NCBI GenBank assembly: GCA_965215995.1
Contig: OZ244128.1
Span: 2,976,001-3,040,000 of the forward strand
Source: SZUA-309 sp965215995
GTDB lineage: Bacteria > Pseudomonadota > Gammaproteobacteria > Pseudomonadales > Azotimanducaceae
DNA length: 64,000 nt
Direction: 5' to 3'
Shown: piece by piece, positions 36,427-44,596 of the stretch
Numbering within the stretch: position 1 is the first letter of the stretch
Layout of the letters: each line of letters begins with the position of its first letter
Position numbers and translations under genes: made by a program
The notes under the pieces: generated by a model
The model's input: only the letters and a program-made list of their open reading frames with translations
Told to the model about the DNA's origin: nothing
Database searches by the model: none

Positions 36427-37560
36427 GTGAATCGAACAGAGGAAGATGAGAGCGATGGGCTGAACCGCAGGAGACTGCTTGTTGGTGGTGCGCTCGCCAC
36501 TCTTGCCGGGTGCGGTAGGGGGGCGGGTCCGGCTCGTGGCTACTCCAGGAAACCGTGGGCTGCGCCGCGGATCTCGGCGGCGAACGTGATTCGCGAAGTG
36601 GTCGGGCATCGGCCGTTTCGTCCTTCGGGATTCGTGGTGCGGGCGGAGCAGCTGGACGACAAGACGGTGGTGCACAACTACGGTCACGGTGGCGGCGGCC
36701 TGTCTCTGGCCTGGGGATCCTCGGCACTGGCGCTCAGGACACTCGGTTCGAGCACGCCGGGTCAGGCAGCGGTGATCGGCAGCGGCATCATGGGTCTCAC
36801 CAGCGCGCGCCTGCTGCAGGATGCCGGTTGGCAGGTCACCATCTACACGCGGGACGTGGCACGGCACACGACCTCGAACGTAGCGGGCGGGGAGTGGGGG
36901 CCGTTCGGCGTGCACGACCCGGAAGTCTCCACGCCGGAGTTCAAAGCCAGGCTCGAATGGGCAGGCCGGATCTCCCATCATGCCTACACCAATCTGACCG
37001 GTGCCGACTACGGCATTCGCTGGCTGGAGCAGTACGCGCTGCGCCGCAACCCACCGGAAACCGATGCTGAGCCGGGCATGTGGGACGACCTGTTCCCCTA
37101 CGCCGCCGAGCTGGCACCCGGAGAACATCCGTTCGGCGACTGGTACGCACAGCGGAACGTGAGCATGCAGATCGATCCCGGCACCTTGCTGCGTGCACTG
37201 GTGCGTGATTTTCAGCTCTCCCGCGGTCGCTTTGTGATCCGTAACTTTCAGTCGGTGGATGAGGTGCTGGCGCTGTCTGAACCGGTTCTGTTCAACTGCA
37301 CCGGCCTCGGAGCAGCGGCGCTGTTCGGCGATGAGGAACTGATCCCCGCCAAAGGCCAGCTGGTGTTCCTGCCGCCGGATCCGGCCGTTGACTACATCAC
37401 CCTGGGCGGCGGCCGCGGTCAGCTCTACATGTTTCCCCGGACGGACGTGCTGCTGCTCGGGGGCACGTTCAAGCCTGGTGACTACTCAACGCATCCGGAG
37501 CCGGACGAGACAGAGCGGATCATCGGCGAGCACGTTCGGCTCTTCGCGGACTTTGGCTGA
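36427..37560 (+). CDS. Circularly permuted D-amino-acid-oxidase-like flavoprotein, Tat lipoprotein
   Basis: 377 residues, GTG start. RRRLLVGG and the lipobox LAGC (Cys29) make a Tat-type lipoprotein signal, fitting export of a folded flavoprotein. Then comes the segment that ends D-amino-acid oxidases: GHRPFRPSG (about 60-68, the substrate-arginine region) and VVHNYGHGGGGLSLAWGSS (81-99). Only after it does the FAD motif AAVIGSGIMGLTSARLL start (114-130), followed by NVAGGEWGPFG (151-161), FNCTGLGA (269-276) and LLLGGTFKPGDYS. The order is permuted relative to the family. Substrate unknown; D-amino or imino acid oxidation is inferred. Confidence 0.85.
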   Translation: MNRTEEDESDGLNRRRLLVGGALATLAGCGRGAGPARGYSRKPWAAPRISAANVIREVVGHRPFRPSGFVVRAEQLDDKTVVHNYGHGGGGLSLAWGSSALALRTLGSSTPGQAAVIGSGIMGLTSARLLQDAGWQVTIYTRDVARHTTSNVAGGEWGPFGVHDPEVSTPEFKARLEWAGRISHHAYTNLTGADYGIRWLEQYALRRNPPETDAEPGMWDDLFPYAAELAPGEHPFGDWYAQRNVSMQIDPGTLLRALVRDFQLSRGRFVIRNFQSVDEVLALSEPVLFNCTGLGAAALFGDEELIPAKGQLVFLPPDPAVDYITLGGGRGQLYMFPRTDVLLLGGTFKPGDYSTHPEPDETERIIGEHVRLFADFG

Positions 37561-37566
37561 GCACGT

Positions 37567-38505
37567 TCAGCGGGACATCACCTCCTGCCAGAACGACATC
37601 ATGTCTGCATTGAAGACGGCGGCCTGATCGCCCTCACTACCGATCCTCGCCCCTTTGGCGCCATAGCCGGCCTTCACGGCGTAGATCATCAGCTCCCGCT
37701 CGCTGAGCGTTGGGTCCGCGATGCCGGTGAGAGGATGGATGAGGGCGCCATCATCGGCGATGTACACCGTAGGTGCCGATGGTGATACGGAGGCGTCTTC
37801 GATCAGTTCGATGGGAGTGTCCCGATCGAAGCTGTGTTGCGCACCGGCAACGATACGGCAGCTGGCGTTACCGCCGGTCAGGCGAACGGCGTGCATGTGG
37901 GCCTGCACCTGTTGCGGCAGACACCACTCGTCACGGTCGCCGATGATCGAGCGCACGCGGGTATTGCCGACTTCCGGGTTTTCAAACTGCTGACCGGACC
38001 AGGGATAGGCGCCGTAGACGGCGCAGAGCGGATGCTCGGGAATACCGGTCAGGCGCGTCATGCAGGCCGCCGACAGGACGGCAGCACCACCGCGGCTGTG
38101 CCCCTGGGCACCGATTCTCGAAGCGTCCACATCCGCCCTGGCGCAGAGCATCCGGGCGGTGGCGAGAACATCCCAGGCGCTGGCGGCAAACGTGTACTGG
38201 GTCTGATCTGCTACCGTCGAGGTTACCCCCCGCTGGCCGAATGGATCGATCAGGCAGGCGCCGATGCCAGCGTGGGTGAGCATGTCAGCCTTGGCGATGT
38301 GGGACGGTGCGATCCCGAGGCTGCCGGGGACGACGATCACCACACCATGCGGCGTTGAGCCTGCCGGCAGGAAGAGCTGACCAAAGATCCGGGCAGCGGG
38401 CATGTTCTCCGGTTCCGTGATTGCCTGGTAGAAACCGGTCGGGTTGGCCGTTGGGATCTCCAGGATCTCGCCCGTGATACCGTCGGTCAGGGTGATCCGA
38501 TCCAT
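37567..38505 (-). CDS. Dienelactone hydrolase family protein
   Basis: 312 residues. The nucleophile is Ser in AQGHSRGGAAVL, the acid is Asp in IGDRDEWCLPQQ and the His lies in GAQHSFDRDT. VVIVPGSLGIAPSHIAKADMLT near residue 60 fits the DLH oxyanion region. It hydrolyses a lactone or ester in the cytoplasm. It starts 2 bp after the SDR stop, so the two form an operon; it converges on the DAAO-like gene. Confidence 0.88.
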   Translation of the reverse strand: MDRITLTDGITGEILEIPTANPTGFYQAITEPENMPAARIFGQLFLPAGSTPHGVVIVVPGSLGIAPSHIAKADMLTHAGIGACLIDPFGQRGVTSTVADQTQYTFAASAWDVLATARMLCARADVDASRIGAQGHSRGGAAVLSAACMTRLTGIPEHPLCAVYGAYPWSGQQFENPEVGNTRVRSIIGDRDEWCLPQQVQAHMHAVRLTGGNASCRIVAGAQHSFDRDTPIELIEDASVSPSAPTVYIADDGALIHPLTGIADPTLSERELMIYAVKAGYGAKGARIGSEGDQAAVFNADMMSFWQEVMSR

Positions 38506-38507
38506 CG

Positions 38508-39344
38508 CTATTCCTCCTTAACAAAGGCGTTGTAGGCTGCTTCATGTTCCGGGTCCCAGCGCGACAGGGCCGAGCGGTTTTTCAGCAGATCGTCCGTGTT
38601 CCACTGGATGCGCTTCTCGTCCAGCTCCCGAGGCGTGTCGTTGTCGGGACAGAGCACGTAGAAGTCGCCGCGACTCAGGGACTCGATCAGGAACTCCACC
38701 ACCTGCTCCGAGGTCCAGGCGCCAGCCGGCTTCTCGGGGATGAACCGCGCGATCATGCCCGTGTAGGTAAAACCGGGAACGAGCAGGTGGGCGGAGAGCT
38801 TGCAGCCTTCCTCCTGGCGCAGGGCGTGGGCCAGGCTTTCTGTATAGGCTTTCACGCCTGCCTTGGAGAGATTGTAGGCATAGCCGCCGGGTGGATTGGT
38901 GATGCCCTGTTTGGAGCCGGTGTTGATCACGGCGCCTCGCACGCCGGAGGCAAGCATCCCCGGTACAAAGGCCTGGCAGCCGTGGATGATGCCCCAGAGG
39001 TTGATCTCCACCTGTTTCTTCCAGATTTCCAGGTTCTCCCACGGTTTGCTGGGTGGGAATGCGGCACCTGCGTTGTTCATCAGGCAGTGAATCTCGCCGA
39101 GGGTCTCTGCCGCTGCCTGCTGCAGGGTAGCCACCTGTTCGAAGTCAGCAACGTCGCAGACGTGGCTGTGGATCTCTCCTGCCCCGGAAAGTGACGCGGC
39201 TGCTTCGGCGAGATTTTCCTCGTTGAGGTCGGCGATCAGTACCCGCATGCCCGCTTCCAGGTAGCGCCTGGCCGCTGCCAGACCAATTCCGCTGGCGCCT
39301 CCTGTGATCACTGCTGCGTTGCCTGCCTTCATCCAATCCGTCAT
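38508..39344 (-). CDS. Short-chain dehydrogenase/reductase
   Basis: 278 residues from ATG 39344, chosen for the GGGAGG site upstream; ATG 39392 is possible but lacks a site. Cofactor motif TGGASGIGLAAAR, NNAGAAFPP, catalytic YNLSK (Tyr and Lys near 160-164), with the Ser in VINTGSKQG. It reduces or oxidises an alcohol with NAD(P). Operon with the DLH gene. Confidence 0.9.
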   Translation of the reverse strand: MTDWMKAGNAAVITGGASGIGLAAARRYLEAGMRVLIADLNEENLAEAAASLSGAGEIHSHVCDVADFEQVATLQQAAAETLGEIHCLMNNAGAAFPPSKPWENLEIWKKQVEINLWGIIHGCQAFVPGMLASGVRGAVINTGSKQGITNPPGGYAYNLSKAGVKAYTESLAHALRQEEGCKLSAHLLVPGFTYTGMIARFIPEKPAGAWTSEQVVEFLIESLSRGDFYVLCPDNDTPRELDEKRIQWNTDDLLKNRSALSRWDPEHEAAYNAFVKEE

Positions 39345-39390
39345 TTGCACTGGCCTCCCGAGTTCTTTCTTTGGAAGGGTGATTTTACTC

Positions 39391-39416
39391 ATTTATTTGT
39401 TTGACAACCAATAAAT
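39391..39416. promoter_or_regulatory. Palindrome with embedded -35 box between SDR and hydrolase genes
   Basis: ATTTATT (39391-39397) and AATAAAT (39410-39416) are a perfect 7-bp pair in a 26-bp dyad with more matches inside. The dyad contains TTGACA (39401-39406), a consensus -35 box facing the hydrolase gene; CAGGAT 17 bp on could be a weak -10. A regulator bound here would block that promoter. Confidence 0.5.
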
Positions 39417-39466
39417 GGAATGACAGGATCGGTCATTGAAGGACGAGTCAGAAAGGGGAAATACGG

Positions 39467-40714
39467 ATGGCCTTGACGCTACCGACGGCCGAACGCTGGG
39501 CGGAGCAGTGTGCTGCCGATGGCGAATTCAATCTCGCAGCACGCCACTGGACGGGTGGACTCAAGCTCGTGGTCGGCGAGGAAGCACTTTCCTTGAGGCT
39601 GGATGCCGGTGCGGTCTCCGCCGGTGAGGCGAGTGACGGGAACATCGAGTTCAACGGTCCCGAAGACGCGTGGGCCCGATTCTTCGAAGCCACCCCGCCC
39701 AGATTTCACAACGACATCATGGCGAATCTCTCGACAGGGTCCGGTCTGGATCGGGGAGGCAACGAGCTGGTCTACGCGCAGTACTACGGTGCCGCCATGC
39801 GGGCGCTGGAACTGCTCCGGGAAGGGAGCAGCAACGGACCGGCGCTGAAAGCACAAGCTCTTCCCGGTGAGTTCGACAGCCCCGTTGGCCGCTATGTGCA
39901 CGTCGATATCGATGGCCACGATCACCGGATCTACTATGAAGAAGCAGGTCAGGGCATCCCGCTGCTGATGCAGCACACGGCCGGTTGTCACGGCAGCCAG
40001 TGGCGCCACCTGTTCGAGGAGCCGGAGATCACCAGCCGCTTCCGGCTGATCGCCTACGATCTGCCTTATCACGGGAAATCGGTGCCGCCGGTAAGCAAGG
40101 ACTGGTGGGCGGAGCGGTACGACCTGAAAGGCGAGTTTCTCCGCTCCGTGCCGCTGGGACTGGCAGAGGCTCTGAACCTGGACAGGCCGGTCTTCATGGG
40201 TTGCTCGGTCGGCGGCCTGCTGGCGCTCGATCTGGCTTATCGACATCCGGACAAGTTCCGTGCCGTGATCTCCGTGGAGGGCGCGCTGAAGATTGAAGGT
40301 GACCAGGAGCTCCTGCAGGAGCTCTGGCATCCCCAGGTGAGCAATGAGTACAAAGCCCGGTTGATGGAAGGCCTCATGTCGCCTACCTCTCCGAAGCCAT
40401 ACCGCAAGGAAACCAGCTTCGTCTATGCCAGCGGCTGGCCGCCCGTCTTCCTGGGCGATCTGTACTACTACATCGAGGACTTCGATCTCAGAAACTCGGC
40501 CAGCGGCATCGACACCAGCCACGTGGCTGTGCACATCCTCTCAGGAGAGTACGACTGGAGTGGGACGTCCGAACTGGGCCGCGAAGCCCACGAAGCGATC
40601 TCGGGATCTACCTGGACCGAGATGAAGGGCGTGGGGCATTTCCCCATGTCGGAGAATCCGGATGCGTTTATCCGCTATCTGCTGCCGATCCTGGATCAGA
40701 TCGCAGTGGGGTGA
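39467..40714 (+). CDS. Alpha/beta hydrolase with an SCP2-like N-terminal domain
   Basis: 415 residues. Residues 1-120 (NLAARHWTGGLKLVVGEEALSLRL, IEFNGPEDAWARFFEATPP) look like a sterol-carrier/lipid-binding domain. The hydrolase begins near 145 with DIDGHDHRIYYEEAGQGIPLL; nucleophile in GCSVGGLLAL, acid in LSGEYDWSG, His in KGVGHFPMSE. GAAAGGGG precedes the ATG. The fusion suggests a hydrophobic substrate is presented to the enzyme. Confidence 0.8.
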   Translation: MALTLPTAERWAEQCAADGEFNLAARHWTGGLKLVVGEEALSLRLDAGAVSAGEASDGNIEFNGPEDAWARFFEATPPRFHNDIMANLSTGSGLDRGGNELVYAQYYGAAMRALELLREGSSNGPALKAQALPGEFDSPVGRYVHVDIDGHDHRIYYEEAGQGIPLLMQHTAGCHGSQWRHLFEEPEITSRFRLIAYDLPYHGKSVPPVSKDWWAERYDLKGEFLRSVPLGLAEALNLDRPVFMGCSVGGLLALDLAYRHPDKFRAVISVEGALKIEGDQELLQELWHPQVSNEYKARLMEGLMSPTSPKPYRKETSFVYASGWPPVFLGDLYYYIEDFDLRNSASGIDTSHVAVHILSGEYDWSGTSELGREAHEAISGSTWTEMKGVGHFPMSENPDAFIRYLLPILDQIAVG

Positions 40715-40732
40715 ACGCTCGAGATGCGGGGA

Positions 40733-41137
40733 TCAGTGGCGTTCGGTTTGCCGGGCGTTCTGAGAGTTTTCAGGTTCCCTGGAGGTCTGACCGGTTTCCT
40801 GCATGGACAGAATGTAGCGACCCAGCCGCTTGCCAGCTTCTTCTTTGCTCTCGTAAGGACCGATCTCGCCTTCGCGTGAGGCGAAGTACCAGCCATCCTT
40901 CATTTCCAGAATCCGTTTGGCGGCTTCCGGCGAGTTCAGGTTGTCCAGAATGAGGTTGGCACCTTTGGCGACCCGGGCGGCAGCCTCCGAGAAAGGCAGG
41001 TCGAGTACCTGAGTTTCCTCATTAACGCGAAAGCTGACCTGAGCCTTGTCGTTGGCTTCGTCAGCATGCACGACCATGAACAGCGTGCCGCTCTCTGTGA
41101 ACAGGCGTCCTTCCAGTCGATTCAGATTAGGGCTCAT
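40733..41137 (-). CDS. Small conserved protein with WYF..REG..GPY motif (DUF6316-like)
   Basis: 134 residues from ATG 41137, after GGAGAG. The C-terminal part DGWYFASREGEIGPYESKEEAGKRLGRYI resembles small gammaproteobacterial proteins with a GYF-like domain (DUF6316). The N-terminal half has a VVHADEANDKAQVSFR strand pattern. The tail is polar. Function unknown; cytoplasmic. Confidence 0.55.
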   Translation of the reverse strand: MSPNLNRLEGRLFTESGTLFMVVHADEANDKAQVSFRVNEETQVLDLPFSEAAARVAKGANLILDNLNSPEAAKRILEMKDGWYFASREGEIGPYESKEEAGKRLGRYILSMQETGQTSREPENSQNARQTERH

Positions 41138-41256
41138 GATCGGGTCTCTCCTGCTTTCTCGGTGGCCCTGCATTCCCTGCAGGCCCTACTGGTTGGCAGA
41201 AATGTTATGAAGGCATCGGCTGTGGTTCCGTGACGGCCATCACAAAACCGGCCGAG

Positions 41257-41304
41257 AGGGCGAAACCAGCGCTTGTTCGCCCTCAGGTGACCTGTTAGGG
41301 CGAA
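41257..41304 (-). terminator. Nested hairpins after the methyltransferase gene
   Basis: Three alternating copies of one 8-mer: AGGGCGAA (41257-41264), TTCGCCCT (41276-41283), AGGGCGAA (41297-41304). The middle one can pair with either neighbour; the second pair spans the stop codon. On the minus strand a TTTTG run follows the distal hairpin. Confidence 0.5.
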
Positions 41305-42110
41305 GTGAACTGATAAAGGCAGGTGGTCATGTTGCGGCTGATCTCCCCACCGAACTGGCGCTCGGCGATCTCCGTCAGCGCGTCCAGCAATCGGCGCTTC
41401 TCCGCGGACGGCAGGCGCTGGATGGAGGAGAAGTTGCCGTACAGGTGCCTGACCTTGCTGGCTGGCAGGACCAGGGTCCAGTGGGACTCCTGGTAGGCGA
41501 GATCGGTGAAACCGGCCTGGCGGGCTTCGGCTTCCCGATTGGCCCTGGCGAGTGCGAACGGCACCGTGTCCGGCGCACCGGAAGGGGAGCTTGCCAGGGG
41601 TTCGAGCAATCGCCGGGTGGCTTCGTGGAAGGGATCCGGCTTGTTCAGGTCCTGAAACACGTTCCAGATCAGAGCCAGGGTACCGGCCGGTTTCAGGACC
41701 CTCCTGGCCTTGTCGAGGCCCGTTTTCGGATCTATCCAGTGAAAGGCCGTAGCAGCGATGAGCAGATCGAAGTGGCCGCCCGGCAACTCGGCATCCTCGA
41801 AGCTCGTTGCCAGGATGGTGCAATCGAGCGTGCTGGAGGGGGTCGCCGCTGCCAGCCGGTCGCCAAGCCGGTTCGCCAACCGTGCATCCGGCTCGATCAG
41901 GGTGAGCGGATTTGCACCGCGCTGGATCAGATGGCGGGTTGCCAGGCCGCTCCCCGGGCCGATTTCAGCCGTAATCGCGCCATGAAACAGGGCGCCGGAG
42001 TCCACCAGCGAGTCGAACACCCATTCCGGGTATTCCGGCCGAGCCCGGTCATAGCCATCCGGATCTTCCCCGAACAGGTGCCTGCCTTCGGTTCTGGGAA
42101 TCCGGCTCAC
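41295..42110 (-). CDS. Class I SAM-dependent methyltransferase
   Basis: 271 residues, GTG start. N-terminal YDRARPEYPEWVF is typical of this UbiE/Methyltransf_11 branch. Motif I is ITAEIGPGSGLATRHL, later LLIAATAFHWIDPKTGLDKARRVLKPAG. Likely a small-molecule methyltransferase. It lies 15 bp after the VOC gene and shares its direction, so they are probably cotranscribed. Confidence 0.85.
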   Translation of the reverse strand: MSRIPRTEGRHLFGEDPDGYDRARPEYPEWVFDSLVDSGALFHGAITAEIGPGSGLATRHLIQRGANPLTLIEPDARLANRLGDRLAAATPSSTLDCTILATSFEDAELPGGHFDLLIAATAFHWIDPKTGLDKARRVLKPAGTLALIWNVFQDLNKPDPFHEATRRLLEPLASSPSGAPDTVPFALARANREAEARQAGFTDLAYQESHWTLVLPASKVRHLYGNFSSIQRLPSAEKRRLLDALTEIAERQFGGEISRNMTTCLYQFTSP

Positions 42111-42125
42111 CGAAGCCTGGCTGAC

Positions 42126-42557
42126 TCAGATCGCCAGCGGCGCGATGTTGGCGATCGTTTGCGGATCCTCTTTCCAGACGTCGGACACATCCACGTAGAG
42201 CTCGATGCCATTGCCGTCCGGATCCGCGATGTAAAGCGATTGGGTCACCACGTGGTCGATAGGATCCGTTTCCACACCCTTGGCTTCCAGATACTGTTTC
42301 GCCGATTTCAGATCGTCGATGCTGGTGCCGATCTGGAAGGCCACGTGGTGCAGGCCGGATTTTTCAGCGTCACCGGTTTCCTTGGATTCCATGATGGCGA
42401 AATCGTGGTGATTGCCCAGGCTGAAGAAGGCCATGTTGAGGCCATCCTGGTCGTAGTGGGCGCACACGGGTAGTCCGAGCACGTCCCGGTAGAAGGTCTC
42501 AGAACGTTCGAGGTTGGACACCTTTACGACAACGTGACCGAGCGACTTGATCTGCAT
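42126..42557 (-). CDS. VOC superfamily protein (extradiol-dioxygenase-like)
   Basis: 143 residues, strong GAAAGGGGAG site. A VOC fold with metal ligands His8 (SLGHVVVKV), His70 or 71 (GLHHVAFQIG) and Glu119 (NGIELY), the 2-His-1-carboxylate set of single-domain extradiol dioxygenases or glyoxalases. The substrate is unknown. First gene of a pair with the methyltransferase. Confidence 0.88.
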   Translation of the reverse strand: MQIKSLGHVVVKVSNLERSETFYRDVLGLPVCAHYDQDGLNMAFFSLGNHHDFAIMESKETGDAEKSGLHHVAFQIGTSIDDLKSAKQYLEAKGVETDPIDHVVTQSLYIADPDGNGIELYVDVSDVWKEDPQTIANIAPLAI

Positions 42558-42662
42558 GATGCATCTCCCCTTTCCTGCGATTCTCCCGTGACCAGTCTAG
42601 TCAATCCTTGGGAGTTGCGCATCCAGGCCGCGATGAACCAAGGTGTGGAGATACAGTTGTAG

Positions 42663-43511
42663 ATGGTTGAGCATGCGGGGATGACAGAGTCGCCACAGCT
42701 CCTGACGGCACGCCAGATTTCCGGTAAACCGAATGAGTATCTTGCTTCTGTGGGTGAGGTCTTTTCGGTGTTCGGCCCGGAGACGCAGGATTCAGGGAAC
42801 CTCTCCTATGGCGTTCGAGTCGGCGAGCGCCGGTTCTTCGTGAAGACAACGGATCCGGCTGCCTCGGCGTATCTGGAATATCCGGAGCGGGTAGCGCTGC
42901 TCAGGAATGCCATCGCGTTGAACACCGGATGTCAGCACCCGCTCATGCCCGAGCTCGTCAACGTGATCGAGTCCGAGGCCGGACCCATGCTCGTCTACGA
43001 GTGGGTGGAGGGAGAGCTGCTTCGAGCGGTGAAAGGTGATTCGGAATCTGCACACGAGCGATTCCGTCGCTTACCGGTAGCTGAAATTCGGCGAGCGCTC
43101 AATGGGCTCTACGATCTGCATGCCTTGCTCGCCGAGGCCGGGTATGTGGCGGTGGACTTCTACGATGGCTGCCTGATCTACGATTTCGAATCGCGCAAGC
43201 TGCACGTCGTGGATCTGGATGGCTACCACCCTGGGCCGTTCATCAACGAGATGGGCCGGATGTTCGGCTCGAGCCGGTTCATGGCACCGGAGGAGTTCGC
43301 GCTGGGTGCCCGTATTGATGAACAGACGACGGTGTTCAGTTTAGGTCGAGCGGCTGCGTTGTTTCTGGGCGATGGCAGCCTCGGTCCGGAACGATTTCGC
43401 GGCGGGTCAGCGCTTCATGAGGTGATGGTTCGTGCCTGCTCGGAGAATCGAGCCGAGCGCTTTGCGAACGTTGCCGATTTCAATCGTGCCTGGCAGTCGC
43501 GGGGCCGCTAA
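42663..43511 (+). CDS. Protein-kinase-like protein
   Basis: 282 residues. The lysine strand RRFFVKTTD and the C-helix region precede a catalytic loop written VAVDFYDGCLIYDF in place of HRDLKPEN, and VVDLDGY in place of DFG. GSSRFMAPEEF is an activation-segment/APE match. This sequence pattern is shared by a small-kinase family found in several phyla, so the changes are probably family features. Likely acts on a protein or small molecule. A second start at ATG 42681 is possible. The 3' end overlaps yqaA by 4 bp. Confidence 0.7.
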   Translation: MVEHAGMTESPQLLTARQISGKPNEYLASVGEVFSVFGPETQDSGNLSYGVRVGERRFFVKTTDPAASAYLEYPERVALLRNAIALNTGCQHPLMPELVNVIESEAGPMLVYEWVEGELLRAVKGDSESAHERFRRLPVAEIRRALNGLYDLHALLAEAGYVAVDFYDGCLIYDFESRKLHVVDLDGYHPGPFINEMGRMFGSSRFMAPEEFALGARIDEQTTVFSLGRAAALFLGDGSLGPERFRGGSALHEVMVRACSENRAERFANVADFNRAWQSRGR

Positions 43512-44095
43512 CCGCCGCGCAGCATCAGATAGGCGCCGAGCAGCACTGCGAGTGCCACCACCGCCCAGCCGATTCGTTCAACGTACTGACGGATCAGCGA
43601 CTCCATGCGCTCACCGCCGGCAACCACCAGGCCGGCCACCAGGAAAAATCTGGCGCCTCTGCCGACGAAGGAGGCGAGGATGAAGGCGGGCAAGTTCAGG
43701 GTCGCGACACCGGCGGCAATGGTGAATATCTTGTAGGGGATAGGCGAAAACCCTGCGATCAGCACCGCCCACACACCCCAGTCTTCAAACCAGGCCTTAC
43801 CCGTCAGGTAGGCATCCCAGTAGCCGAGGTCAACCAGCAGCGGCTTTACCGCTTCGAAGAGGAAGAGACCGATGGCATAACCGGCAATGCCACCCAGCAG
43901 CGACGTGATCGTTGTGACCAGGGCGAAACGCCAGGCTTTGCCGCGATCGGCCACGCACATCGGGATGAGCATCACATCCGGGGGCACCGGAAAAAACGAA
44001 GACTCAGCGAAGCTCATCGCGCCAAGGTAGCGTTCTGCGTGCGGATGTCGGGACCAACCGATGACTTTCTCGTAGAGAGGCTCGAATAACTGCAA
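43508..44095 (-). CDS. yqaA: YqaA-like DedA/SNARE-associated membrane protein
   Basis: 195 residues. The start is a TTG (44095), supported by AGGAG 5 bp upstream and by similarity beginning at once (FEPLYEKVIGWSRHPHAERYLG). FAESSFFPVPPDVMLIPM and FSPIPYKIFTIAAGV are hallmarks of the family; five or six membrane helices. DedA proteins support lipid carrier or lipid flipping at the inner membrane. It is the last gene of a leftward trio. Confidence 0.85.
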   Translation of the reverse strand: MQLFEPLYEKVIGWSRHPHAERYLGAMSFAESSFFPVPPDVMLIPMCVADRGKAWRFALVTTITSLLGGIAGYAIGLFLFEAVKPLLVDLGYWDAYLTGKAWFEDWGVWAVLIAGFSPIPYKIFTIAAGVATLNLPAFILASFVGRGARFFLVAGLVVAGGERMESLIRQYVERIGWAVVALAVLLGAYLMLRGG

Positions 44096-44103
44096 GGCGG
44101 CTC

Positions 44104-44595
44104 CTAATTCCGGAAGGCGCTACGAATCAGCCGGGCAAACTGCATGGCAGCCCCGGCCAGGTTGAGAATAACGGCACCCAAAAATGGCCACATGGTCTGC
44201 AGCAGCACTACGTTCAGAACCTGCAAGGCCATCAACAGCAGGAAGCAGGTGGCGGTGAGTCGGTTGGCGATCCGGTCCACGTCGCCGTGGTCGTCGAGAT
44301 TCGAGCGGATCTGTTGGCGGGATCGCCAGAGCGAGAAGCTCATGAAGGCAAACCAGCTGGCGGACAACAGCTGCCAGCTGAGGGCGCGGTCTTCCAGCGT
44401 GGCGATCAGGAGCAGGGCCAGCAGGGCAAAGCCACCAGCGGTGAGGCTCGCTTCGAGGAGAAAGCCGAGCCGTAAGCGATCGCCGGGATGCCAGGTGCCT
44501 TCGCTGCGACTGCCGAAGGCAACCACCACGCCGGTGAATCCGGCCAGCGCGGTGGCGATCTCGGCGATGCCAATCAGCAGTTCAACGACATCCAC
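44104..44595 (-). CDS. Four-helix membrane protein, unknown function
   Basis: 163 residues. Four hydrophobic helices (about 5-27, 45-65, 72-90, 118-150) with charged loops (RSRQQIRSNLDDHG). No known motif. It lies 1 bp downstream of arsN2 and 8 bp upstream of yqaA in the same direction, so it belongs to that operon. Confidence 0.65.
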   Translation of the reverse strand: MDVVELLIGIAEIATALAGFTGVVVAFGSRSEGTWHPGDRLRLGFLLEASLTAGGFALLALLLIATLEDRALSWQLLSASWFAFMSFSLWRSRQQIRSNLDDHGDVDRIANRLTATCFLLLMALQVLNVVLLQTMWPFLGAVILNLAGAAMQFARLIRSAFRN

Positions 44596-44596
44596 T

